DNA of 64,000 bases from Ensifer sp. MPMI2T (GTDB lineage Bacteria; Pseudomonadota; Alphaproteobacteria; Rhizobiales; Rhizobiaceae), in NCBI RefSeq assembly GCF_004827385.1, contig NZ_SRXN01000017.1, positions 62,001 to 126,000 of the forward strand. The letters are read 5' to 3'. Position 1 is the first letter of the stretch; every line of letters starts with the position of its first letter. This document shows positions 44,195 to 53,065 of the stretch, piece after piece. The notes under the pieces are model-generated. The model was not told the origin of the DNA and did no database searches. It worked only from the letters and a program-made list of their open reading frames with translations. The position numbers and the translations under genes are program-made.

Positions 44195-45010
44195 CTAATT
44201 GGTATTTCCGTCGTCGGCCTTGGCGAGCTGCTTCCAAGCGCCCTGCTGTGACAACATGGACCTGAGATAGGCGACGTTGGCTTCGGCCTGCTCTGCGGTC
44301 AACTCCTGGCGGGCGATCGTTTCGGCCTCCTGGAAACGTCCCTGGAGACCGACGGCGAGGGCGAGGTTCTGCCGCACGCTGCTGTCGGCGCCGGGCTGGT
44401 CGGCGGCCGATTTGAGATAGGTTTCGGCGGTCCTGGGATCCTTCGTCAGCAGATAGGACATGCCGAGATTGGAGAGCACAGAGGGTTCATTGGGGCGAAG
44501 ATCGAGGGCCTCGCGGTATCTGAGGCGCGCCTCCGACGACCGGCCGAGCTGGTCGAGGACGGCGCCCTCCGCGGATTTCAGCTTCCAGTCCGGCCGGTCC
44601 GGCGTTTGTGCCCGGCTGATCGTCGCCAATGCCTGTTCGAGCTGGCCGGCAGCGGCCTGCGCCTTGCCGTAGGCGCCCAGAACCTCGCGATCCGAAGGAT
44701 GGTTGATCGCCACCTGCTGCATAACCGCAAGCGCCTGCTCGTTGCGGCCGGTCATGCGCAACAGGTTTGCGTAGTTGAGACCCGCCTCACGATCCTTGGG
44801 GTTGCGCTCATAGGCCTGTCCTATGCTTTCCGCCGCCTGTGACAGCTCAGTTGCGTTCATCGACTGCACTGGTTTCGAGAGCGTCGGGATCGAGCCGGTG
44901 GTGAGCTCCTTCTTCTGTTGGCCGGCGCAGCCGGCGAGCGACAGCGCGACAAGCGCGACGGCGGTGCCCCGAACGAGACGAGGGAGTAAGGAAGTGGCTT
45001 CAGCGGTCAT
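44195..45010 (-). CDS. tadD: TPR lipoprotein TadD
   Basis: 271 aa. A lipobox LAGC (C28) follows a signal peptide, then about five tetratricopeptide repeats (for example NPKDREAGLNYANLLRMTG and RPNEPSVLSNLGMSYLL). TadD-type lipoproteins support secretin placement or stability. Start at 45010 (MTAEATSLL); six further residues upstream are possible. It lies opposite to tadC with a RIME-like repeat between. A TTAACC half-site is at 45087-45092 in its upstream region. Confidence 0.85.
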   Translation of the reverse strand: MTAEATSLLPRLVRGTAVALVALSLAGCAGQQKKELTTGSIPTLSKPVQSMNATELSQAAESIGQAYERNPKDREAGLNYANLLRMTGRNEQALAVMQQVAINHPSDREVLGAYGKAQAAAGQLEQALATISRAQTPDRPDWKLKSAEGAVLDQLGRSSEARLRYREALDLRPNEPSVLSNLGMSYLLTKDPRTAETYLKSAADQPGADSSVRQNLALAVGLQGRFQEAETIARQELTAEQAEANVAYLRSMLSQQGAWKQLAKADDGNTN

Positions 45011-45141
45011 GAGTGGTGCCCCCAGCATGCGTTCGCACCGGAACTCCCAACATCAGCGGCGCAACTTTCACTCCAGCAATAATCTGTTAACCCTAACGGA
45101 GCGTTAATCGCGCAATCCGTTTCTGTCAGTCGAGGACTTCC

Positions 45142-46533
45142 ATGGCTCCCTATCAGTTCACCGAACGGCCGTCGCCGTTCAACACCAGCACCGGCAAGAC
45201 GCTGCCGATCTTCGCGGTAACGCCGGCGCATATCGAAACGGGGAGCATCGATCCGATCGCGCTCGACTGGGCGAAGAAGGCAGGGTTCAAGGCGGAGTCC
45301 GGCGCCGTTCTTCTCATTCCGTCTTCCGACGGTCATCTCGGGGGGGCGCTGTTCGGCCTCGGCACCAACCCGTCGGAAGCGCCGTTCCTGACGGGAAAGC
45401 TCGCCCGCGCGCTGCCTGCCGGCAAGTGGCATATCGAAACGGCGCCGCTGACCGCCAACCGCCTGGCCCTCGGCTACGGCCTCGGTTCCTATCGCTTCGA
45501 ACGCTACAAGTCCGCCAAGGCGGAGGCGCCGACACTGCTCATCCCCGCCGACGCAGATGCCACCGACATCAAAAGGCAGCTTGCCGGGGTCTTTCTTGCG
45601 CGCGACCTCATCAACACGCCAACCAACGACATGGGGCCGGAGGCACTGGAAGCGGCCTTCCGGGCGCTGGCCGGCCACTACAAGGCCGATGTCACGGTGA
45701 TATCGGGCGAGGCGCTGCTGGCGCAGAATTTCCCGCTGGTGCACACGGTCGGCCGGGCCAGCGCAGAGGCGCCGCGGCTTCTCGAGATGCGTTGGGGCAA
45801 GAAGGGTCACCGACGCGTGACGCTGGTCGGCAAGGGCGTCTGCTTCGATACCGGCGGCCTCGATATCAAGCCGGCATCCTCGATGCTGCTCATGAAAAAG
45901 GACATGGGCGGTGCCGCCAACGTCATGGGCCTGGCGCTGATGATCATGGATGCCAAGCTGAAGGTCGATCTGCGCATCATCGTTCCCGTGGTCGAGAATT
46001 CGATTTCGTCGAACGCCTTCCGTCCGGGCGATATCTACCGGAGCCGCAAGGGTCTGACGGTGCAAATCGACAACACCGACGCCGAGGGCCGGCTGATTCT
46101 CGCCGATGCGCTCGCCTATGCCGACGAGGAGAAAACCGACCTCATCATCGACATGGCGACGCTCACGGGCGCAGCCCGCGTCGCGCTTGGTCCCGACCTG
46201 CCGCCGTTCTTCACCGACGACGGCGTGCTTGCCCATGATCTTGCCGAGGCGAGCCTCAGCGTTGATGACCCGATGTGGCGGATGCCGCTCCATATGGGCT
46301 ACGACAAGGATGTCTCCGCCCGCATCGCCGATCTTACCAACGCCCCCTCCGGCGGGATGGCCGGATCGATCACTGCGGCGCTCTTCCTCAAACGCTTCGT
46401 CACCAACGCAAAGAGCTGGGTGCATTTCGACATTTTCGGCTGGGCACAGGCCGAACGCCCGCATTCCCCGATCGGTGGCGAAGCACAGGCAATCCGGGCG
46501 CTTTATCATCACATCGGCCGGATCGCAGGGTAG
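45142..46533 (+). CDS. pepA: Leucyl aminopeptidase family (M17) protein
   Basis: 463 aa. The C-terminal metallopeptidase has K231, FDTGG (235-239), KKDMGGAA and the signature NTDAEGRL at 311-318. It releases N-terminal amino acids from peptides using two metal ions. The N-terminal domain is shorter than in E. coli PepA. Its start region is divergent from tadD. Products are cytoplasmic amino acids; no link to the pilus is implied. Confidence 0.92.
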   Translation: MAPYQFTERPSPFNTSTGKTLPIFAVTPAHIETGSIDPIALDWAKKAGFKAESGAVLLIPSSDGHLGGALFGLGTNPSEAPFLTGKLARALPAGKWHIETAPLTANRLALGYGLGSYRFERYKSAKAEAPTLLIPADADATDIKRQLAGVFLARDLINTPTNDMGPEALEAAFRALAGHYKADVTVISGEALLAQNFPLVHTVGRASAEAPRLLEMRWGKKGHRRVTLVGKGVCFDTGGLDIKPASSMLLMKKDMGGAANVMGLALMIMDAKLKVDLRIIVPVVENSISSNAFRPGDIYRSRKGLTVQIDNTDAEGRLILADALAYADEEKTDLIIDMATLTGAARVALGPDLPPFFTDDGVLAHDLAEASLSVDDPMWRMPLHMGYDKDVSARIADLTNAPSGGMAGSITAALFLKRFVTNAKSWVHFDIFGWAQAERPHSPIGGEAQAIRALYHHIGRIAG

Positions 46534-46562
46534 GTTCATCAATCTCTGCCCCTGATCTCGAT

Positions 46563-46618
46563 GCCGCGACCTTCGCCCCGCTTGCGAGGAGAAGGTGCCG
46601 GCAGGCGGATGAGGGGCG
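46563..46618. repeat. RIME-like intergenic palindrome, copy B
   Basis: Shares CTTCGCCCCGCTTGCG-GGAGAAGGTGCCGGCAGGCGGATGAGGGG (written here in two parts) with copies A, C and D. It lies between the aminopeptidase and the MarR-like gene. Confidence 0.75.
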
Positions 46619-46700
46619 CCAACAATCGGCACACAAAAGAAACGCTTGCGTAACGATCGGCGGCTATGTTCCCGGAACGTGGTCTACGCGGGAGCTTTCA

Positions 46701-47051
46701 TTGCCGGTCGAGCTTACGCCCTCCCAGGCTTTGGGACTCTGGCATTCGGTGACGCTTGACCAGGTCCGGGTCGACAGCCGCGATTTGACGCTGCGCCAGA
46801 TGGCCATCCTCTTGCAGATCTACCTCGTTCCGCCGCCGCACACGGTCCGAGGGCTTGCCGCGACGCTCGGCGTCACGAAGCCGGTCATCACCCGCGCGCT
46901 CGATACCATGGGCGCGCTCGGCCTGGTCGACCGGGTGCGCGACGAGCGCGACCGGCGCAACGTCGTCATCAAGCGCACGGTCGAAGGTGCACTTTATCTT
47001 GAAAAATTCGGCGATCTGATCATCAATCAGGGTCGAAATCTGCACTTGTGA
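46701..47051 (+). CDS. MarR-like winged-helix regulator
   Basis: 116 aa with a winged helix-turn-helix: LAATLGVTKPVITRALDTM is the recognition region and VDRVRDERDRRNVVIK the wing. The TTG start at 46701 has GGGAG 6 nt upstream; upstream codons come from repeat sequence. Typical MarR proteins are about 140-150 aa, so this one is short at the N-terminus. Its stop overlaps the NlpC/P60 start by 4 nt, so the pair is co-translated. The ligand is unknown. Confidence 0.78.
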   Translation: MPVELTPSQALGLWHSVTLDQVRVDSRDLTLRQMAILLQIYLVPPPHTVRGLAATLGVTKPVITRALDTMGALGLVDRVRDERDRRNVVIKRTVEGALYLEKFGDLIINQGRNLHL

Positions 47052-47914
47052 GTCTGCCCATGTCGCAATTACCTGACCGCCGCCTCAATGCCTATCGCGA
47101 TGATCTTGCCGAGGAGCGCCTGCGCGGCATTGTCGAAGCGCCGCGCTATGTCGAAGGCATGCCCGCGACCGTTTCCGTTTCCGTGACGCCGCTGCGGGCA
47201 AGGCCCGATCTCGAATGCGGGGCCGACACCGAATTGCTTTACGGGGAAACCGCGCGTGTGCTGGACGTTGCAGGCGGCTGGGCATGGGTCAAGGCCGATC
47301 TCGACGGCTACGTCGGCTATGTACCTGAGGCAGCGTTGAGTTCTGCGCATGCGCCGGCAACCCACGTCGTGGCGGTGCCGCGAACATTCGTCTATCGCGG
47401 TGCCGAGCTGCGCTTCCCCCAGGCCTTTGCTCTTTCCATGGGGAGCCGCGTGCACGTTGTCGGCGAAACCGAAACCCGTGGCACGCGGTACTTCCTCGTG
47501 GATGGCGGATTGGCTGTCATCGCGAACCATTGCGTACCGGCCGGTGAGGCACTCGCCGGCGACTACGTCTCCGTCGCGATGCGCTTTCTCGAAACCCCCT
47601 ATCTCTGGGGCGGCCGGTCCGGTTTCGGGATCGACTGCTCCGGCCTCGTGCAGCTTGCGATGCAGATGGTGGGAAGTCACGCGCCGCGCGACTCCGACAT
47701 GCAGGCCAGTGGGCTTGGCCATGCAATAAGCCGCGACGAACTTGTCCGCGGCGACCTCGTCTTCTGGAAGGGCCACGTGGCGATCATGGAGGATGAGAAG
47801 ACGCTGGTTCACGCCAACGGCCATACCATGACGGTCGCCCGCGAGGGGCTGGAAGACGCGATCCGCCGCATCGGCTGGCTCTATGGCCAGCCGACCGGCT
47901 ATCGCCGGCCGTAG
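47048..47914 (+). CDS. NlpC/P60 peptidoglycan-hydrolase-type protein with SH3-like domains
   Basis: 288 aa. Two bacterial SH3-like segments (about 40-95 and 105-165) precede an NlpC/P60 domain. Its catalytic Cys is in DCSGL (C197), and H243 in KGHVAIM and nearby His255/259 complete it. Such enzymes cut D-Glu-DAP type bonds in wall peptides. No signal peptide is visible, so export is uncertain; recycling in the cytoplasm is possible. A GTG at 47048 overlaps the regulator stop; ATG 47060 is an alternative. Confidence 0.82.
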   Translation: MSLPMSQLPDRRLNAYRDDLAEERLRGIVEAPRYVEGMPATVSVSVTPLRARPDLECGADTELLYGETARVLDVAGGWAWVKADLDGYVGYVPEAALSSAHAPATHVVAVPRTFVYRGAELRFPQAFALSMGSRVHVVGETETRGTRYFLVDGGLAVIANHCVPAGEALAGDYVSVAMRFLETPYLWGGRSGFGIDCSGLVQLAMQMVGSHAPRDSDMQASGLGHAISRDELVRGDLVFWKGHVAIMEDEKTLVHANGHTMTVAREGLEDAIRRIGWLYGQPTGYRRP

Positions 47915-47953
47915 AGTGGAATGATTTGGTCGGCTGTTTTTGGCAACTTGGCC

Positions 47954-48000
47954 GCCCCTCATCCGCCTGCCGGCACCTTCTCCCCGCAGGCGGGTAGAAG
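47954..48000. repeat. RIME-like intergenic palindrome, copy C (inverted)
   Basis: The same sequence as copies A and B in the opposite orientation: CCCCTCATCCGCCTGCCGGC then ACCTTCTCCCCGC. It lies between the NlpC/P60 gene and the converging reductase gene. Confidence 0.7.
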
Positions 48001-48045
48001 GGATGTGCCGCAGCGTCTCTGTCCCCTCTCCCCGCCGGGTCGATA

Positions 48046-49005
48046 TCAGTAGCCGGCTAATCTATCGACGACATGCTCGAGCGGCATGCCGCGTTCAAAC
48101 CGGGCGATCTGTTGCTCGACGTGGGCAAGCAGCGCCTTGACGTCGGAAGAGGCGGCAACATGCGGCGTCACATAGACGTTGGGCATGGTCCAGAAGCGGC
48201 TGTCCGGCGAGAGCGGCTCTTCCTCGAACACGTCGAGCGACGCCGCCGCAAGCACGCCGGAATCGAGGCATTTTAGGATATCGGCTTCCACCTGGCTGCC
48301 GCCGCGTCCGGCATTGATGAACACCGGCGCTCCAAACGGCCCCTTGCGGCTGAGTTTTGCGAACAGGCCGGCATTGAAGATGCCTTTGGTTTCCGCGGTG
48401 AGCGGCAGCAGGCCGACGAGAAAGTCCGTGCGGGCCAGGAAGGCGTCGAGATCGGCGGCGCTGTAGGTGTCCATGCCCTCGATCGTCCGCTTGGTTCGCG
48501 ACCAGCCGATCACATTGAAGCCCAAAACCGCGAGCTTGCGGGCGGCGTCCTGGCCGAGTACGCCCATGCCCATGATGCCGACGGTGACCTCGGCCGCCTC
48601 CGGCTGGATGAGGTCTCGCCATTCCCGCTTCCGGGCCAAGGCCTCGTAGGCGCGGTGTTGGCGCAGATGCAGGAGGCACTGCATCACCACCCATTCGCTC
48701 ATGCGTGTGGTCAGCGTCCGGTCGACGAAGCGCACGAGCGGTACGTCCGGCAAGCCCGGCAACGTCAAGACGTGGTCGACGCCGGCGCCGCCGGAAAACA
48801 CCACCTTCAGGTCGGGTGCACGCGAAAAGAGATCCGGGGCCGATTTCCAGACCACGGCGTAGTCGATGCCCGCCAGATCGCGGTCCCTCTGCGCCGGATC
48901 CGCGCGATTGATCACCTCGCGATCGGGAAAAGCGCCACTAAGAGCGGCCTCCACCTCCTCTGGAATGAATTTCAGGTCGACGATGACGGGACTTTTGGCG
49001 GGCAT
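48046..49005 (-). CDS. ghrA: Glyoxylate/hydroxypyruvate reductase A-like D-2-hydroxyacid dehydrogenase
   Basis: 319 aa. A Rossmann NAD(P) loop GIMGMGVLGQDAA is followed by WSRTKR, whose arginines suit NADPH. The catalytic set is R in NAGRGG, E in FEEEPL and H in TPHVA. It reduces glyoxylate and hydroxypyruvate. It is the last gene after yejF on the minus strand, 19 nt away, so it may be transcribed with the peptide importer. Confidence 0.88.
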   Translation of the reverse strand: MPAKSPVIVDLKFIPEEVEAALSGAFPDREVINRADPAQRDRDLAGIDYAVVWKSAPDLFSRAPDLKVVFSGGAGVDHVLTLPGLPDVPLVRFVDRTLTTRMSEWVVMQCLLHLRQHRAYEALARKREWRDLIQPEAAEVTVGIMGMGVLGQDAARKLAVLGFNVIGWSRTKRTIEGMDTYSAADLDAFLARTDFLVGLLPLTAETKGIFNAGLFAKLSRKGPFGAPVFINAGRGGSQVEADILKCLDSGVLAAASLDVFEEEPLSPDSRFWTMPNVYVTPHVAASSDVKALLAHVEQQIARFERGMPLEHVVDRLAGY

Positions 49006-49024
49006 TCTGGGGAACTCTGGAACT

Positions 49025-50653
49025 CTATTGACGAATGGCGGAGAGATTGACGGCTTCGAGATTGAAGGCGGCAGCCATCAAAGCCTTGGTGTAGTCTTCG
49101 CCTGGCGCTTCGAAGATACGCTCGGCCGGGCCCTGTTCGACCACCTTGCCGAGCCGCATGACGATCATCTCGTTGGCAAGTGCGCGCACGACCTTGAGAT
49201 CGTGGCTGATGAACAGGTAGGCGAGATTGTGTTTGCGCTGAAGTTCGCGCAGCAGGTCGACCACCTGCGCCTGTACGCTCATGTCGAGCGCCGAGGTCGG
49301 CTCGTCGAGCATGACGAATTGCGGCTTCAGCACCATGGCGCGGGCAATTGCGATGCGCTGCCGCTGACCGCCGGAAAATTCGTGCGGATAGCGCCAGCGG
49401 GTTGCCGGATCGAGCCCGACCTCCTGAAGAGCGGCGGCGACGCGCGTGTCTCGTTCTTCGCCGGAGAGGGCGCTTTCGTGGATCTTCAGCCCTTCGCCGA
49501 TGATGTCGGCGATCGACATGCGGGGGCTCAGCGAGCCGTAAGGATCCTGGAAGACCACCTGCATCCGGTTTCTGAGCGGCCGCATTTCGCGGAAGCTGTA
49601 AGAGTCGATGTCCTTGCCGACAAAGGCGATGCGCCCCTTGGACGAGATGAGGCGCGTCAGCGCGAGGCCCAGCGTCGTCTTGCCCGAGCCGGACTCGCCG
49701 ACGACGCCGAGCGTCTGGCCGGCGCGAAGCGTCAGGTCGACGCCGTCCACCGCTTTGACGTGATCGACGACGCGGCGCATGAAGCCCGCCTTGATCGGGA
49801 ACCAGACCTTCACATCCCTCGCCTCGATGACGATCGGCTTCGAGGCGTCGGAAGGCGGCGGCTCGCCCTTGGGTTCGGAGGCAAGCAGATGCCGGGTATA
49901 GGCGTGCTGCGGGTTGGAGAAGATCTCCACCGTTGGGCCGGTCTCGACGATCTTGCCCTTGGTCATGACGCAGACCCGATCGGCGATCTTGCGCACGATC
50001 CCGAGGTCATGGGTGATGAACAGCATGGACATGCCGTGCTCATCCTTGAGCGATTTCAGAAGTTCCAGGATCTGTGCCTGTACGGTCACGTCGAGCGCCG
50101 TCGTCGGCTCGTCGGCGATCAGGAGTTCCGGCCGGTTTGCAAGCGCCATGGCGATCATGACGCGCTGGCGCTGGCCGCCGGAAAGCTGGTGCGGATAGGC
50201 GCCGAGCCGCTTTTCCGCTTCGCGGATGCCCACCTGGTTCAGGAGCTCCAGCGTTTTAGCCCGCGCGGCGGCGCCCTCGATGCCCTGGTGAAGATCGAGG
50301 ATTTCGCCGATCTGCCGCTCGATCGTGTGCAGCGGGTTCAGCGACGTCATCGGCTCCTGGAAGATCATCGTGATGTCGTTGCCGCGGACATGGCGTAGTT
50401 CCGCGTCGCTCGCCTTCAGGAGATCCTTCCCGTTGAAGAAGATCTCGCCGCTCGGGTGGCTCGCGGCCGGATAGGGCAGCAGCTTCAGGATCGAATTCGC
50501 CGAAACCGACTTTCCCGATCCGGATTCGCCGACAAGTGCCACCGTCTCGCCGCGCTTGATGTCGAAGGAAATATGATCGACTGCGACCGACGTCTCGCCG
50601 CCCTGGTGGAAGGCGACGGAGAGATCGCGAACGGAAAGAAGGGGCTCTGTCAT
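49025..50653 (-). CDS. yejF: Peptide ABC transporter, double ATP-binding protein
   Basis: 542 aa with two full ABC domains. Walker A GESGSGKS and GESGSGKT, signatures LSGGQRQR and FSGGQRQR, and D-loops SALD are all present. It drives import by YejABE. In Sinorhizobium and other bacteria yejABEF takes up peptides including antimicrobial ones and, from memory, affects tolerance to legume NCR peptides. The start at 50653 follows yejE by 8 nt; longer frames lie in the neighbour gene. Confidence 0.93.
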   Translation of the reverse strand: MTEPLLSVRDLSVAFHQGGETSVAVDHISFDIKRGETVALVGESGSGKSVSANSILKLLPYPAASHPSGEIFFNGKDLLKASDAELRHVRGNDITMIFQEPMTSLNPLHTIERQIGEILDLHQGIEGAAARAKTLELLNQVGIREAEKRLGAYPHQLSGGQRQRVMIAMALANRPELLIADEPTTALDVTVQAQILELLKSLKDEHGMSMLFITHDLGIVRKIADRVCVMTKGKIVETGPTVEIFSNPQHAYTRHLLASEPKGEPPPSDASKPIVIEARDVKVWFPIKAGFMRRVVDHVKAVDGVDLTLRAGQTLGVVGESGSGKTTLGLALTRLISSKGRIAFVGKDIDSYSFREMRPLRNRMQVVFQDPYGSLSPRMSIADIIGEGLKIHESALSGEERDTRVAAALQEVGLDPATRWRYPHEFSGGQRQRIAIARAMVLKPQFVMLDEPTSALDMSVQAQVVDLLRELQRKHNLAYLFISHDLKVVRALANEMIVMRLGKVVEQGPAERIFEAPGEDYTKALMAAAFNLEAVNLSAIRQ

Positions 50654-50661
50654 CGTCGCGC

Positions 50662-51804
50662 TCACCGGAACGTCTTTCTTGGGTCGAAGGCGTCGCGTGT
50701 CGCTTCGCCAACGAAGATCAGCAGCGAAAGCATGACCGACATGGCTGAGAAGGCCGTCAGCCCCAGCCACGGCGCCTGCAGGTTGGATTTGCCCTGGGCG
50801 ATCATCTCGCCAAGCGAGGGCGAACCCGGCGGCATGCCGAAACCGAGAAAGTCGAGCGACGTCAGCGTGGTGATCGAGCCGGAGAGAATGAAGGGCAGGA
50901 AGGTGAGCGTGGCAACCATCGCGTTCGGCAGCAGATGACGGTACATGATGGTACCGTTGCCGACGCCGAGCGCGCGTGCGGCGTTCACATATTCGAAGTT
51001 GCGGGCTCTCAGAAACTCCGCACGTACCACGCCCACGAAGCCGACCCAGGAGAAAAGCAGCATGATGCCGAGCAGGATGAAGAATCCGGGCGGCAGGATG
51101 GCCGCGATGATCAGCAGGATGTAGAGCACAGGCATCGACGACCAAATCTCGATGAAGCGCTGCAAAAGGAGGTCGGTCCAGCCCCCGAAATAGCCCTGCA
51201 CGGCGCCGGCCGAAACCCCGATCACGGCGGAGGCAATCGTGAGCAGCAGGCCGAACAGCACGGAGATACGGAAACCGTAGATCATCCGCGCCATCACGTC
51301 GCGCGCCTGGTCGTCGGTCCCGAGCCAGTTGAGATTGCCCGTCGTGCAGCCCGGATCGGCGGCGCCTTGCGGGTAGGCGGAGCAGCGCTCCTCCTTGCTC
51401 ATCAGCCAGAATGGCGGCGTCGGCGCCGAGTGGGGAATGTTCGAGTTGACCGTCTGATAGGAATAGCGGATCGGCGGCCAGATCATCCAGCCATTGGCCT
51501 CGATCTCGTCGCGGATGAAATCGGAGCGATAGTCCGTTTCGGCAAGGAATCCGCCGAACTTCTCCTCGGGATAGTTGACCAGAACCGGAAACAGAATCTC
51601 GCCCTTGTACGAGGCGACGAGCGGCTTGTCGTTGGCGATGAATTCGGCGCACAGGCTGAGGCCGAAGAGCACGAGAAAGATCCAGAACGACCAGTGGCCG
51701 CGGCGGTTGGCCTTGAAGTTCTGCCAGCGTCGCCGGCCGATTGGCGTCAGCCAGCCTTTGGTGGGAGTTCCGTCCTGGCGGGGAAGGGTCGTGACCGTGC
51801 TCAT
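50662..51804 (-). CDS. yejE: Peptide ABC transporter permease
   Basis: 380 aa. An N-terminal cytoplasmic tail and one span are followed by a periplasmic insert of about 100 residues with a Cys pair, then a BPD_transp_1 domain with GVSAGAVQGYFGGW and the EAA loop around EFLRARNFEYVNAARALGVG. The start at 51804 overlaps the yejB stop by one base. It forms the inner-membrane pore with YejB. Confidence 0.93.
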   Translation of the reverse strand: MSTVTTLPRQDGTPTKGWLTPIGRRRWQNFKANRRGHWSFWIFLVLFGLSLCAEFIANDKPLVASYKGEILFPVLVNYPEEKFGGFLAETDYRSDFIRDEIEANGWMIWPPIRYSYQTVNSNIPHSAPTPPFWLMSKEERCSAYPQGAADPGCTTGNLNWLGTDDQARDVMARMIYGFRISVLFGLLLTIASAVIGVSAGAVQGYFGGWTDLLLQRFIEIWSSMPVLYILLIIAAILPPGFFILLGIMLLFSWVGFVGVVRAEFLRARNFEYVNAARALGVGNGTIMYRHLLPNAMVATLTFLPFILSGSITTLTSLDFLGFGMPPGSPSLGEMIAQGKSNLQAPWLGLTAFSAMSVMLSLLIFVGEATRDAFDPRKTFR

Positions 51805-52886
51805 CAGACGTCCCTCCGCTCGAAGTCGATGCGTGGATCGACCCAGGTGTAGATCAGGTCGGAGATGAGGCTGACGAAGAGGCCCATCAGCGAGAAGATG
51901 TAGAGCGTCGCGAAGACGATCGGATAGTCGCGTTTGACGACAGCGTCGTAGCCGAGCCGGCCGAGCCCATCGAGGGAGAAGATGTATTCGATCAACAGCG
52001 AACCGGTGAAGAAGGCGGAGATGAAGGCACCGGGAAAGCCGGCTATGATGATCAGCATGGCGTTGCGAAAGACGTGGCCGTAAAGCACCTGCCGCTCTGC
52101 CAACCCTTTCGCCCGCGCCGTCGTCACATATTGCTTCTTGATCTCGTCGATGAAGGAGTTCTTGGTGAGCAGCGTCGTCGTCGCGAAGGCCGAAAGCAGC
52201 AGCGTGATCAGCGGCAGCGTCATGTGCCAGAAGTAGTCGAGGATCTTCTGCCACCAGGGGAGCTCATAGAAATTGTCCGAGACGAGACCGCGCAGCGGGA
52301 ACCAGTCGAAGAAGGATCCGCCTGCGAAAACCACGATCAGCAGGATGCCGAACAGGAAACCCGGTACGGCATAGCCGATAATGATGATGCCGGACGTCCA
52401 GACATCGAAGGTGGAACCGTCGGTGACGGCCTTCCTGATGCCGAGCGGGATCGAAATGGCGTAGGAAAAGATGAGAATCCAGACGCCGAGCGAGATGGAG
52501 ACCGGCATCTTGTCGATGATGAGGTCGACGACGGACGTGTTGCGGAAGAAGCTTTCGCCGAAATCGAAGCGTGCATAGTTCCACATCATCGACAGGAAGC
52601 GTTCGAGCGGCGGCTTGTCGAAGCCGAACTGTTTCTCGAGCTTTGCGATGAATTCTGGATCAAGGCCTTGCGCTCCGCGATATCGGCCGCCCTCGTCGCC
52701 GCCGCCCTGGAGCAGATCGCCACCGCCGCCCGTGAGCCGGTCCGATCCGGCCGCATTGGTCAACTCCGATATCACTTGCTCCACCGGCCCGCCCGGTGCG
52801 AACTGCACGACGGCGAAGGAGATGGCCATGATCCCGATGATCGTCGGGATCATCAGGAGCAGTCGACGCAGAATATAGGCACCCAT
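51804..52886 (-). CDS. yejB: Peptide ABC transporter permease
   Basis: 360 aa. An N-terminal span [18 protein letters not shown] is typical of DppB-like permeases. A glycine-rich segment ([16 protein letters not shown]) at about 50-70 is an insert of low complexity. The EAA loop is in [15 protein letters not shown]. It precedes yejE directly. The gap to yejA is 179 nt. Confidence 0.92.
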   Translation of the reverse strand: MGAYILRRLLLMIPTIIGIMAISFAVVQFAPGGPVEQVISELTNAAGSDRLTGGGGDLLQGGGDEGGRYRGAQGLDPEFIAKLEKQFGFDKPPLERFLSMMWNYARFDFGESFFRNTSVVDLIIDKMPVSISLGVWILIFSYAISIPLGIRKAVTDGSTFDVWTSGIIIIGYAVPGFLFGILLIVVFAGGSFFDWFPLRGLVSDNFYELPWWQKILDYFWHMTLPLITLLLSAFATTTLLTKNSFIDEIKKQYVTTARAKGLAERQVLYGHVFRNAMLIIIAGFPGAFISAFFTGSLLIEYIFSLDGLGRLGYDAVVKRDYPIVFATLYIFSLMGLFVSLISDLIYTWVDPRIDFERRDV

Positions 52887-53065
52887 CAGGCGAACCTCGG
52901 CATCGTTTTGCCGCCGATCGCTTCCATCCGCCGTGCTTCGGGTTGCCGTCTATTTCGTCTCAATCCCTGATACTCCTTGCCGTGCGTCTCGAGCCCGGCC
53001 ACAGCCGTATTTAAGTGATTCGCTCTTTGCATTTGGAATCGAGAGCCAGCTCCAGCGCAAGGGTC

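Noticed and set aside
45007-46632. 541-codon minus-strand frame over the aminopeptidase gene
   Set aside because: Shadow of the M17 peptidase; its composition is not protein-like.
48866-50398. 510-codon plus-strand frame over yejF
   Set aside because: Shadow of a gene with two complete ABC domains.
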